NCBI GenBank assembly: GCA_963575745.1
Contig: CAUYUJ010012780.1
Location: 1,173,237 to 1,237,236 of the forward strand
Origin: Prorocentrum cordatum
Lineage: Eukaryota > Sar > Dinophyceae > Prorocentrales > Prorocentraceae
Direction: 5' to 3'
DNA length: 64,000 bases
Shown in pieces: positions 54,301 to 63,369 of this stretch. Below the pieces are notes generated by a model. The model worked only from the letters and a program-made list of their open reading frames with translations, was not told where the DNA came from and searched no databases. Numbering within the stretch: position 1 is the first letter of the stretch; each line of letters starts with the position of its first letter. The translations under genes were made by a program, and so were the position numbers.

Positions 54301-54352
54301 CAAGACTGTTCGACGGGCCCTGCCCGCGTGGGATATGGCCCCCAGTGGCCCG

Positions 54353-54464
54353 CGGTTTTGAGGTCAAACCGGTAAACCCACGGCTGATGCCAGGCCTTAC
54401 CCCCGAAGGGTGCCTGACATGATAGTGCCAGCTGGTCAGCACCACGGTTGTTGAGGCACAACCG
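54353..54464. other. two related stem-loops with TGAGG loops
   Basis: Stem-loop 1 (54353-54371) pairs CGGTTT with AAACCG around TGAGGTC. Stem-loop 2 (54445-54464) pairs CGGTTGT with ACAACCG around TGAGGC. Both are followed by GGTAAA. The stems differ by paired changes, so base pairing is kept. Between them are two more possible stems (CAGGC/GCCTG at 54391-54416 and GTGC/GCAC at 54425-54442). They lie 5' of the Helitron gene. Confidence 0.6.
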
Positions 54465-54479
54465 GTAAAGCCATCATCT

Positions 54480-55785
54480 AGGCACGCGCGGAGCCTCATC
54501 CCCAGCGGCCGAAGGAGTACTGGGCGAGCTCACCCCGCCGAAGGGCTTGAACTTCGCCACGCGCACTCCCCCTGCCACCAGAGATAGCCCTCCTTGTCGG
54601 CCGGCCCTGGCCCGGCGGCCCCCCGATGGAGACGCCAGGAGGGGCCCTGCTGCAGCCGCTCAAACCAGACACGGCTTGAGCCGAAGCGCGCGGCGTGCTC
54701 ATCTCCTCTTCGTCATCGTTCTCCTTTCCTCCTTCCATCCGCTCGACATTTCCAGCCCTCGTCCCTCGCTCTTCTTTTCCACGGCCGACGATCCCACCTT
54801 TCCGCGTTCCGAGGGAGTTCTTGACTGCCCCAATCTCCTCCTCCTCTTCTTCATCCCCCCCTCCTCTCCTGCTCCCTCCCGCTTTCGTTCAGTACCGATG
54901 CCTGCCCCTGCAACCTCCTCCAGTCCTCCCATGCGACACCATAACCACCCCCTCCCAGACCGCCAGACGTCCTCACAGCCCAAGACGTCCTCGCAGGCCC
55001 TCACAGCCAGAGGTGGGCCTACAGGGATCAAAACAGCCCCATGCGGGGTCCGGCAGAGGACACCGCACGCATGTTCAAGCCTGCGAACCGAATTTACCCC
55101 CATGATGCCTGCAGAGGCTCCGGAAAATCCCTGAAGATGCTTCCAACGAGGCTGACAAACTTTCTCCATGAACTCCCCGAAAAGCCTCCCACGAGATCCC
55201 ATCGGCCGTCCGAATGGTCTCTCACCTACAACCACAGCACGGTGTCGGATAGGCCGAAGGCCACTAGATAAAGCAACACAATCACCACGTCACATGGTTC
55301 AAGCGAATGCACGGACAGTGCTGGGCAAAGGACAATGAATGCAGATTTGCCGTCTGGGTGCGGGACCAGGTGCCATACTGGAGAACAGCTCCCTACCCTC
55401 CTCCCGCAGTTCTTCTTTCTCCACCTGCTCATTCTTGGATTTGTATTCCACAACCTCCTCAATGTTCCTCCAAGCTCTTCCATGCTCGTCGTCGTCGTTG
55501 TCGTCGTCGTCTTTCTCCTCCTCCTCTCCAGCTCCCTCCTCCCCTCCCCTCCCTCCCCCCCCCCCACTTTCCTCTCTCCTTCATGATCGTCTGCTTTCCC
55601 TTCTGTCTCTTTCTTCCTTCTCCCTTCCGTCGTTCACATCCATCCTCCCCCTGCCCTGCCTCATCTCTACTCTACCTTTCGCGCGCTCGGCCGAAGAAAG
55701 CTCAAGTCGTCCCGAAACAATCCCTCCGAGGCCCCAGCGCGTCCGCTCTGCCAGCCAAGCGCGACCGCGAAAAAAAAGCCTTCCT
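54480..55785. other. no firmly supported gene
   Basis: A minus-strand open frame (54699-55235) begins MVVGERPFGRPMGSRGRLFG and ends in Arg/Lys/Glu-rich low complexity; it might be coding but has no recognisable family. A pyrimidine-rich tract with GTC repeats at about 55488-55570 follows. Confidence 0.35.
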
Positions 55786-55789
55786 GACC

Positions 55790-56170
55790 TAAGAAAGGCG
55801 GCGGTGGAATTGTTCTTTTCCTCCGACGCGCTGGTGGAATGCAAGTGCGCGACTCAGTTGCGGGCGGTCGAGACTCGCCCCCCAGGAAAAGACAGCAGGA
55901 ACATATTTCGCGAGGCGCCAGAAATTGGCTGCCCATAGTCTAAGCGTTCACATTACATGACTTCTCACTCCCCCTTCTGCCCTCCCGCATCCTCGGCCTA
56001 GACTGCCCTCTGCTTCTCGCCTGCGCTGCCACAAAATGAATTCGCTCGTCCTGCATAACCCCCCCTTCCCAAGATAACATCCACCCCCCGCTACGTGCAT
56101 GTGAGTGTCTGGATCCCCGGCGCCACACATCGGCTGCGCGGGGCAAAGGCGACAAATTCGGCCAGGCCGG
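55790..56170. repeat. dispersed ~500-bp module, copy A (diverged)
   Basis: It shares with copies B and C the landmarks GGAATGCAAGTGCGCGA, GGCGCCAGAAATTGGCTGCC, and, about 180 bases later, GGCGCCACACATCGGCTGC. It is the most diverged copy. Confidence 0.7.
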
Positions 56171-56487
56171 CCGAGGGGAAGTTTAGTGCAAGAGAAGGTT
56201 GAGGGAGACTGGCTGTCCAGAGCGCGACACGGCACAACAACATTGGGATTGCACTTCAGGGCGCCCGGCGCGCTCGCCGAAGGGCCAACGCCGGCGGCCT
56301 GGGCCGGCGGGAAAAAGAGGCCGGCAGCAACGTAGACGTCGAAGGCGGAAACGACGCCGACGACTTCAAGCCACCCCTCCATCACTCTTCTCCCCCCTGT
56401 CCTCCCCGAACCGCATTGCGGCCGCCCGGAGCATCCGACAGGGCGAACAGGGCCGCAGACGCCCTTGCCATCGGTGCGCCGACGCCC

Positions 56488-57189
56488 TCAGGGCGGCCAC
56501 TGCCTCAGCGCCGCAGGCCCGACGAGCTGCGCCAGTTGGCGGCGGAGTGCGACATTCGCCTCCGCCAAATCGTACGCAAGTGGCGGCGTATTCGGCGCCG
56601 GCAAAGGCGCGGCTTCACAAGCTGCCACGGCTGCCTCGCGCTCGAGCATCTCTCGGGGCAAGCTGCCTGCCGCCCACAACCGCCTGTTTGCGCGCCTCGT
56701 CGCGGAAGCTTCTGCAAAAGCACGCCTGTAGGCGCGCTCTGCCTCCGCGCCGGCATGGTCCAACAAGTCTAGCGCCTGCCTTTTGCGCGCCAGGGTGGCG
56801 CGGATTTCGCGCTCCTGCACACCGAGGGCCCTGATCTCGCAGCTAAGAGCCTCGCGCTCCCCACGGCGGTTTGCAATGAATTGCGCGAGATCAGCACCCT
56901 CTGACATCGCGACCACACCGTTGTCGCTGAAATTCCCTTCGTCAAGCCCGCTCTCCACGTGGGAGTCGCCATCTTCCTCCTGGTGGCTGCGTGCGACGTC
57001 GACGGCGGAGGTGTGCTCCCAGCTCTGAGGGCGCCCGCCACTTGGACGAACATGGCCCCTTGACCTGCTGCGTGGACGGGAGCCCATTGGCGGCATGCTC
57101 GAGGCACGAAGAGCGCAGCTGACAACTGGCAACTCATGCTCGACAGACGTAATCACCTGGGGCTCCTGCATCGACGCTTCCTGCGACAT
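56488..57189 (-). CDS. coiled-coil protein of unknown function
   Basis: From an ATG at 57187-57189 the frame runs 233 codons. The N-terminal third is Ser/Arg-rich and likely disordered (SMPPMGSRPRSRSRGHVRPS). An acidic segment (DSHVESGLDEGNFSDNGVVA) follows, then a helical coiled coil (GEREALSCEIRALGVQEREI RATLARKRQALDLLDHAGAE AERAYRRAFAEASATRRANR). The end near 56488 may be a donor rather than a true stop. It lies between modules of the repeat cluster, and a palindromic repeat begins about 90 bases upstream of the ATG. No family is recognised. Confidence 0.6.
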   Translation of the reverse strand: MSQEASMQEPQVITSVEHELPVVSCALRASSMPPMGSRPRSRSRGHVRPSGGRPQSWEHTSAVDVARSHQEEDGDSHVESGLDEGNFSDNGVVAMSEGADLAQFIANRRGEREALSCEIRALGVQEREIRATLARKRQALDLLDHAGAEAERAYRRAFAEASATRRANRRLWAAGSLPREMLEREAAVAACEAAPLPAPNTPPLAYDLAEANVALRRQLAQLVGPAALRQWPP

Positions 57190-57269
57190 GGTCGGCTTCC
57201 CGCAGCGTTCGAACGCGAACTAAACCCCGCGCAGCTTGAGCCTGATATGCTGCAAGAACGCGCGGAGGT

Positions 57270-58150
57270 GCTCGTCGTCGGCAAGAGGTGCCCAATAATT
57301 ATGTACCAGCGGGCCCCCGGTTGGTACATAATTCCTCGGCTCCTCCTGGGGCTCTCTCGGAGCTCTCTTGGGCCCCTCTTGGGGATTCCCGGTGCCCTCC
57401 GAAGACTCTTTTGGAGCTCCCTCGGAGCCCGAGGATGGCGATGGTGATGATGATGATGATGATCGTGAGGATGACGATGACGCCGACGATGGCCTTGTTC
57501 GTGACAAGTTGTTGGGCCCTCTTGCGGAGGCTATTGGAGCCCTCCTGGAACGCTCTTGGGTACTCTTGGGGCCCTCCAGCTCTTTCGGGCCACTAGGAAT
57601 CCGAAGAACCCCACCAGAGGACTCCAAGATGGCTCCAAAAGGGGCCAAGAAATTCTGTACCAGCGGGGCCCCGAAGAGTACATAATTCTTCGGCCCCTCT
57701 TGCGCCCCTCTTGGAGCCCTCTGGGGCTTCTCGTGGGGCATTCCGAGGTTTTCCAAGGGAACTCTTGGGGCCTTTCTTGAGAGCCCCAGATGATGATGAT
57801 GGTGATGATGATGATGGTGATGATGATGATGACAACGACGAGGATGATGATGAAGATGATGGTGATGATGACGATGACGATGATGTCCAGATTCGTGTCA
57901 AGTTATTCCGCCATCCACGCGGGCTCATAGAGCTATGCTGGAAATCTTCGGGGTACGGTTTGGAGCCCACCAGCCCTCTGGGAGCACTTTTGGAGCCCCG
58001 AGAAGCTCGCTACATGGCACCAAGAAAGCCTCAAAAGGGCGGAAGAATTAGGTACCAGCGGGGCTCCGGTTGGTACATAATTCCTCGGCGCCTCTTTGGA
58101 CCTTCTTGGAGCTCTCCCTGGCCTCTCTTGGGGCCTCCCGAGGCTCTCCT
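57270..58150. repeat. tandem ~360-400 bp units with palindromes, copies 1-3
   Basis: Three units, each with a palindrome centred on GGGGCTCCGG or a close variant between ATGTACCA and TGGTACAT arms (57281-57350, 57638-57703, 58031-58098). Each is followed by CTCTTGG/CCCAAGAG-rich sequence and GAT trinucleotide repeats. Stop codons and indels are frequent. Not coding. Confidence 0.8.
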
Positions 58151-58239
58151 GGCGCCCGTTTGGGGTTCTCTTGGAGCTGTCTCGGATGGCATTTGTCCGT
58201 CTTGGGCCTTGGAAAACTCCCCTGGGGAAACCAGGCCCT

Positions 58240-58735
58240 GGAACCGCGAGCTTTCCGAATGACGAAAATTTCAATCCAACTCGTTGTCTGACGACGCAGG
58301 GCCCGTCGAGGGCTCCCGGAAGCCGACGACAGCCGAGAACCTCCAGAACCCTTTTCCTACAGAACTCCTTCCCTTCATGACGCGCCTACGAGAGAAGTGC
58401 GTGAACGCGAAAAAAACCAAAGGCAAGAATTGACTTTCCCAATGACGCGCGGGTGGTATACAAGTGCGCGATAAAGTTGGGAAGCGTTGAGGCTCGTCCC
58501 CATGTATAGGGGGCCGGGAACAGTCCTCGCAAGGCGCCACAAGTTGGCTGCCAGTAGTCTACAACCAGGGCGTGCATGCCTTCTCACTCCCTGCACAAAA
58601 CCCTGCCCCCTTTCCTCAGGGACCCCCTGCACAAGTGAAGCCCAACCCTCCGCAACATGCACGCGGCTCACCCGATTCCCGGCGCCACACATCGGCTGCC
58701 GGAAGCGAAAGACAGCACTGTCTGCACGGCTGAGC
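58240..58735. repeat. dispersed ~500-bp module, copy B
   Basis: Very similar to copy C at 61785-62365. It includes AGGGCCCGTCGAGGGC, a CAAGAATTGACTTTCCCA block, and the paired GGCGCCACAAGTTGGCTGCC and GGCGCCACACATCGGCTGCC blocks 150 bases apart. It lies directly 3' of the gene end at 58766. Confidence 0.85.
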
Positions 58736-58765
58736 TCTAATTGTCTAGGACCTGCGGCCAGCGAG

Positions 58766-59131
58766 CTACTCCTCGCTGTCATCGCCCTCGTCCACCTCTC
58801 GCATCCTCTTGATCCCTTTGCTCCTCAGCCCAGACGCAGTGATGGTCGTTGCCTTCTCTACCACAGAGCTGAGTGCGTGCGCCAGCCGCCGCTCCTTCTT
58901 GGTCCCCTTCGCGAGCGTTGCCATGTTGGACCCGAAACGTACTGCTTCGGCGGACGTTACCATGTCGCTCTCTTTTTTCTCCATCGTCTTCTTGAAATCG
59001 GCTGCCCTCTGCAAGCCAACGTCGTGCGCTGCGTGATCTAGCACGCGAAATGTGCCACCGATCGCTGCGATGGCTGTAGTGAATGTCTCCACGGCGGACA
59101 AACCCGCAGCTCTCTTTGGAGATTGAGGCAT
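58766..59131 (-). CDS. terminal exon, probably of the OB-fold (RPA-like) gene
   Basis: The frame reads SAVETFTTAIAAIGGTFRVL DHAAHDVGLQRAADFKKTME KKESDMVTSAEAVRFGSNMA TLAKGTKKERRLAHALSSVV EKATTITASGLRSKGIKRMR EVDEGDDSEE and stops at 58766. An ATG at 59129-59131 begins the open frame, but an acceptor (CTCCAAAG) just inside it suggests this is an internal start to an exon. Helical, with an acidic end. Its last 25 residues have a decayed copy at 62380-62450. The link to the exons at 62-64 kb is inferred from order and strand only. Confidence 0.6.
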   Translation of the reverse strand: MPQSPKRAAGLSAVETFTTAIAAIGGTFRVLDHAAHDVGLQRAADFKKTMEKKESDMVTSAEAVRFGSNMATLAKGTKKERRLAHALSSVVEKATTITASGLRSKGIKRMREVDEGDDSEE

Positions 59132-59746
59132 GAGAGCTAACCTCTTCTCGTATCCCCACTCCCAGAGACACCCGGGCGGCCAATGCGGACGACGCAGAAA
59201 AACTCACTCGCGCGCCTGAAACACGTTCCCCAGGAGTCCCGCGCGGTTCCCAAAGGAATCCGAACAGCTGGACAGAAGGCCAGGCATGCCACGAGAGAAG
59301 CCCGGGAGCCGTGCAGATCTGCCAGGAACATCTCCTGGAGACTTCCAGGCATCGAAAACGCACAACGACGGCCCCAATGCACTCCCAAGACGGCTCCAAC
59401 ACGGCCCCCAGGCACGCTGCAACGCGCTACATACCCTTTCTCCCCACCCACCTCCACTCTCCCCCACCCCCGCCCCCTCCAAACGCCTACCCCCACCACG
59501 CGCACACACACACGTTTTCTGTAACCAAATCCCCGACAAGTCCCAGAGACCTAGTCGAATTGCCTAAGGGAATCCAAAACTCTTCCATTGCCCTGGTATC
59601 TCCACCAGCAACGCACCCAGGCGACCGTTAGGCAACGCCCAACCCAACGTATAACGTCCCAGGACATTGATGATCGTTTTTGCTGGACCGCAACCAATCT
59701 CAAATCATCTGAAGGAACTCATGCGTTAGCGGATGCGGCACAAGCC
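59132..59746. other. probable intron
   Basis: Between two good exons on the minus strand. No coding-like frame was seen. C/A-rich sequence lies near 59440-59515. Confidence 0.45.
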
Positions 59747-59970
59747 TTCCAGATCATTCAAAACCACCTCGACATGTTGGCTGCTGGGTACGACTTTGAC
59801 GATCGAGCTCGCCACGGCCGAGGCCGTGCGTGTGATGAATTTGTAAGCCGCCTGGCGATTTTTCACCGACGCGAGCAACGGCTCGGGCAAGGTCACGTGG
59901 ATGGTCGCCATGGCAGAATCGGAGGTTCGAGGGCTCTTCTCGCTTTGGACTGCGCGCAAAATCCACTCCT
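59747..59970 (-). CDS. internal exon with GC donor, unknown function
   Basis: It follows a GCCAAG acceptor (59971-59976) and ends at a GC donor (GCTTGT, 59741-59746). It reads EEWILRAVQSEKSPRTSDSA MATIHVTLPEPLLASVKNRQ AAYKFITRTASAVASSIVKV VPSSQHVEVVLNDLE. The segment is clearly protein-like, with an alternating beta/helix pattern. It lies in line with the terminal exon at 58766-59131. Confidence 0.6.
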
Positions 59971-60204
59971 CTTGGCTAGCTGAAAAGCTGCAGAATAACA
60001 GGACGTGAGCACGCGCGGGCGGGCGGCGACAACGACGAGGAGGAGGCGCGCGCCTCAGAGGCAGGATGGAGGAGGAGCGCGCCTTAAAGGGAAGAGGAGG
60101 AAAGACGCGAGCCGAGCGGGCCGAGCGCGACTGATCGCGACGCCGGCCGACCAACAGAGCCGTGCACGCCCTCGAAAAGGCCGTCTGGCGTCGAGACTTC
60201 ATCG

Positions 60205-61310
60205 CGACGTGAGCGGGTTCCTGGTTTCTACATAAGTCCTGGGCTTCTCCTGGAACGCTCTTGGAGCTCTCTTGGGCCTCTCTTGGGACTTCCTGGTGCC
60301 CTCCAGAGGCACTTTTGGAGATCCCTCGAAGACCAAAGATGATGATAGAGATGACGAGGATGTTGATGATGATGATGACGATGATGGCCTTGTTCGTGAC
60401 AAGTTATGCACCAGCGGGGCCCCGATTAGTATATAGCTACTGGGTTGCTCTGCAGTCCCTCTTGGAGGCGTCTGGGGTTCCTCCGGGGGCCCTCTTGGGG
60501 CTCTCTTGGAGGCCCGAGATGGTGATGATGATGATGATGATGATGACGATGATGGTGATATGACAATGATGAGGGTGATGATGATGATGATGACGATGAT
60601 GACCTTGTTCGTCACAAGTTATTGGGTTCGAGCCCTCCTGGTACCCTCTTGGGGTACTCTTTGGAGCTCACCAGCCCTCCGCAACTACTTTTTCAGCCCC
60701 AAGAAGCACCCCAAGAGAGCTCCAAGAGAGCCCCAAGAGAGCCCCAAGAGGGGCGCAGGAATTATGTACCAGCGGGGCTCCGGTTGGTACATAATTCCTG
60801 GGCCCCTCTTGGGGTCCTCTTGGTCCTCTGTTGGGCCCCTCTTGGGGCCTCCCGAAGCTCTCAAGAGGTCTCTGAGAGCCCCAAAATGACGATGATATGA
60901 TGATGATGGTGATGATGATGATGATGAAGATAATGACGATGATGATGATGGTGGTGATGATGACGATGATGGCCTCGTTCCTGACAAGTTGTTAGGTCCT
61001 GCGCGGGAACTCTTCAAGCTCTCTTGGGACAGCCTTGGGATACTCTTGGAGCCCTCCTGCTCTCTGCGGGCACTTTGGCAACCCGAAGAAGCTCCCAAGA
61101 TGGACCCAAGAGGGGCGAAGGAATTATGTGCCAGCGGGCTCCCGGTTGGTACATGATTCCTGGGCCCTTTGAAGACCCTCTTGATGCTTTCTTCGCGTCG
61201 GTCATCGTCGTCGTGGACGCCGCCGCCGCCGCGGCCGTCGTCGTCCCCCACCGTTGTCGAAACGATGGCGCGCGAGCCCGCTTGGGTCCGTTCCCCGCGG
61301 CCGCGGAGGC
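60205..61310. repeat. tandem ~360-bp units with palindromes, copies 4-7
   Basis: Four units. Two are partial or decayed (60205-60255, 60400-60470). 60742-60814 is nearly perfect: 30-base arms that match at 29 positions, with a 13-base loop, GCGGGGCTCCGGT. 61104-61170 is somewhat diverged. Each is accompanied by GAT repeats and the short inverted repeat CTTGTTCGTGACAAG. Confidence 0.85.
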
Positions 61311-61784
61311 CGAAACGGTGCCCGGATGAGGAAAACGACAAAAAATGCAAGGCATCGACGACGAAGATGACGTCGACCAAGTAGTCGACGACGAAGGCGC
61401 CGTCGATGCCGTCGCGCGGAGCACGGGGGCGGGAAGACGAAAGGGTGAGAAGGGGGGACGAGGAAGAAGATAGAGAAGGAAAGGGGGGGAAGGAGGAGGA
61501 TTCATGGAAAACGAAGAGAAGGACGAGTGGGGTAGAGCAACGGCCACCGCCCCCAGCGATTTCCGGGACGACTTTGTCCCGTCGCTGACGCCGCCAGAAG
61601 CTCCGATGTTGACTTCGGCTCGCGTCGACAAGGCTCGCACTCCCCCATAATTGGGAATTGGATTACTAGTTCTCGTGCTCCTGTGCTGCTACTGTTACTG
61701 CTGGGACTGCTGCTTGCGCTGCTGCTGTTTCGCACGGCTTTGGAAACCCTCCGGGGCTGTGGAAAGGGGCCCTGAGGGAAACCG

Positions 61785-62365
61785 GTTTTTGAAGCGGAAG
61801 CTTTCCGCATTACCACCAATTCAGTCCGAGTCGTTGTCTGGCGATCCTAGGGCCCGTCGAGGGCCCCCGGAAGCCGAAACCAGCCGAGAACCCCCAGAGT
61901 TCCTGTCCTACACAACACCTTCATTTCATGACGCGCCTACAAAAGAGATGCGTGGATGCGACGGAAGTGGAGAGGAGCCCCGCCCTCTCTGCCCCAAGGC
62001 AAGAATTGACTTTCCCAGCGACGCGCGGATGGAATACAAGTGCGCGAAAATAGTTGGGAAGCGTTGAGACCCGCCCTCGCGTATAGAGGACCAGGAAAAA
62101 TTCCCGCAAGGCGCCGCAAATTGGCTGCCCGTAATCTACGACCTTGGTGTGCATGCCTTCTCCCGCCCTTCTCTTCTCCAGCTTCCTCGGTCCGGACTAC
62201 CTTCGGCTACTCGCCTCACCCTGTGCAAAATCCTCCCCCCTTTGCACAGAGGTCGCCCTGCACAATGAAGCCCCACCACCCCGCGACATGCATGCGGTTC
62301 ATCCGATTCCCGGCGCCGCACATCGGCTGCCGGAAGCAAAGACACCACAGTCGACACGACTGAGG
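61785..62365. repeat. dispersed ~500-bp module, copy C
   Basis: Pairs with copy B over its whole length, including the 5' part GGCCCGTCGAGGGCCCCC, the CAAGAATTGACTTTCCCA block and both GGCGCC...GGCTGCC blocks. A 45-residue minus-strand frame is kept in both copies (QPTCGALRGLFP versus QPICGALREFFL), but an ATG and codon support are weak. Confidence 0.85.
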
Positions 62366-62379
62366 GCCACAAACTCATC

Positions 62380-62450
62380 CTTGCAGTCGCCGTCCTCGCC
62401 CACCTGTCGCATCCTCTTCATCCCTTTGCTCCTCAGCCCAAGGGCCCCGA
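62380..62450 (-). pseudogene. duplicated end of the 58766-59131 exon
   Basis: It reads GLRSKGMKRMRQVGEDGDCK DE, against GLRSKGIKRMREVDEGDDSE E at 58766. It is followed 3' by module copy C, just as the original is followed by copy B. It is therefore a duplication of a gene end with its flank. Whether it still acts as an exon is unknown. Confidence 0.65.
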
Positions 62451-62555
62451 TCCCGCCGCCGACCTCCCGCGTCGTGCAACGCCAGCAAGGAAGGCGGCGA
62501 GAAGTGCCGCGCTACTACGGCCACCGCATAGAGCGGCGCCTGCGGGGGGGCTGGC

Positions 62556-63038
62556 CTATCTCAGGGCAATCGCAAATGCAAGCATCTCCGTTGATGACGA
62601 CGCGCCCGCCCCCCTCGAAGCGGTCGATCTCCGCCCCTAGCACCTTGATGGGGCTGTCCCTACGGAATGCCCACTTCGTCCCCTCGCCCCATATGGTGGC
62701 CTTCACAACGTTCCCCATGGCGCTGACCAGGTCCACCACCATTCGAGCCGACTTTCCCGTTGATGCTGGAACTACGTCGCCCACCGAATGAACGAACGCA
62801 ACCACATTCGCCCTCGACTTCGCTGGCAGGCCTGCGACGTCCTCGATGGTGGATGGAGGTGTCGTGCACTCTGGGCCGCAGAGAACGTCCAATCGTTTCA
62901 TCACCGGCTTGTCGCGGAGCTCCATGGATCCGTCGGAGTGGACGTTCACGGGGCCAACCTCATGGGCGCGAAATCTCGCCCCTTCCTTCCCCTCTCCCCC
63001 TTTGCACTCGCAGAGAATCCGCGACGTCGGACCTTGCC
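62556..63038 (-). CDS. OB-fold (RPA-like) exon
   Basis: It begins after a TCGGCTCAG acceptor (63039-63047) and ends near a GC donor (GCCAG, 62551-62555). It reads GQGPTSRILCECKGGEGKEG ARFRAHEVGPVNV, LRDKPVMKRLDVLCGPECTT PPSTIEDVAGLPAKSRANVV AFVHSVGDVVPASTGKSARM VVDLVSAMGNVVKATIWGEG TKWAFRRDSPIKVLGAEIDR FEGGGRVVINGD. The pattern xRxVVDLxxxxGxxxxxTxW followed by a VLGAEIxxFxGGR strand is typical of an RPA70-like OB fold that binds single-stranded DNA. The fold assignment is from pattern memory. Confidence 0.6.
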
Positions 63039-63369
63039 CTGAGCCGAAGATAAACATCACCGGAACCCCGGAGACACCGCCAGAGGACGCTCAACAAACA
63101 GCACGGGGATGGAGAGGTGCACCGCGAGGCCCCATAGGAAATAACCCCACAACCTTCGTCGGCACCACTCCTGGATGTCCAAGCGGACATCCAGGTCGGT
63201 ATAAGCAATGCACCCTTTCCCACCTCCCCCACAGTGGCCCTGAGCTGTCGGAGAAGTTCGTTTTGCACTGCATCATGGGCCCCGGGCAACGTGAAACTCC
63301 CGCAAAAGCACGTACACTACACAACTGCGTTCTGCCGATGCGCCCGGCCCAAACTGACAACACAGATTT

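Noticed and set aside
54547-55235. Possible protein-coding exon on the minus strand (MVVGERPFGRPMGSRGRLFG)
   Set aside because: Some protein-like character, but no family, no clear splice sites, and an Arg/Glu low-complexity end; kept only as an unproven frame.
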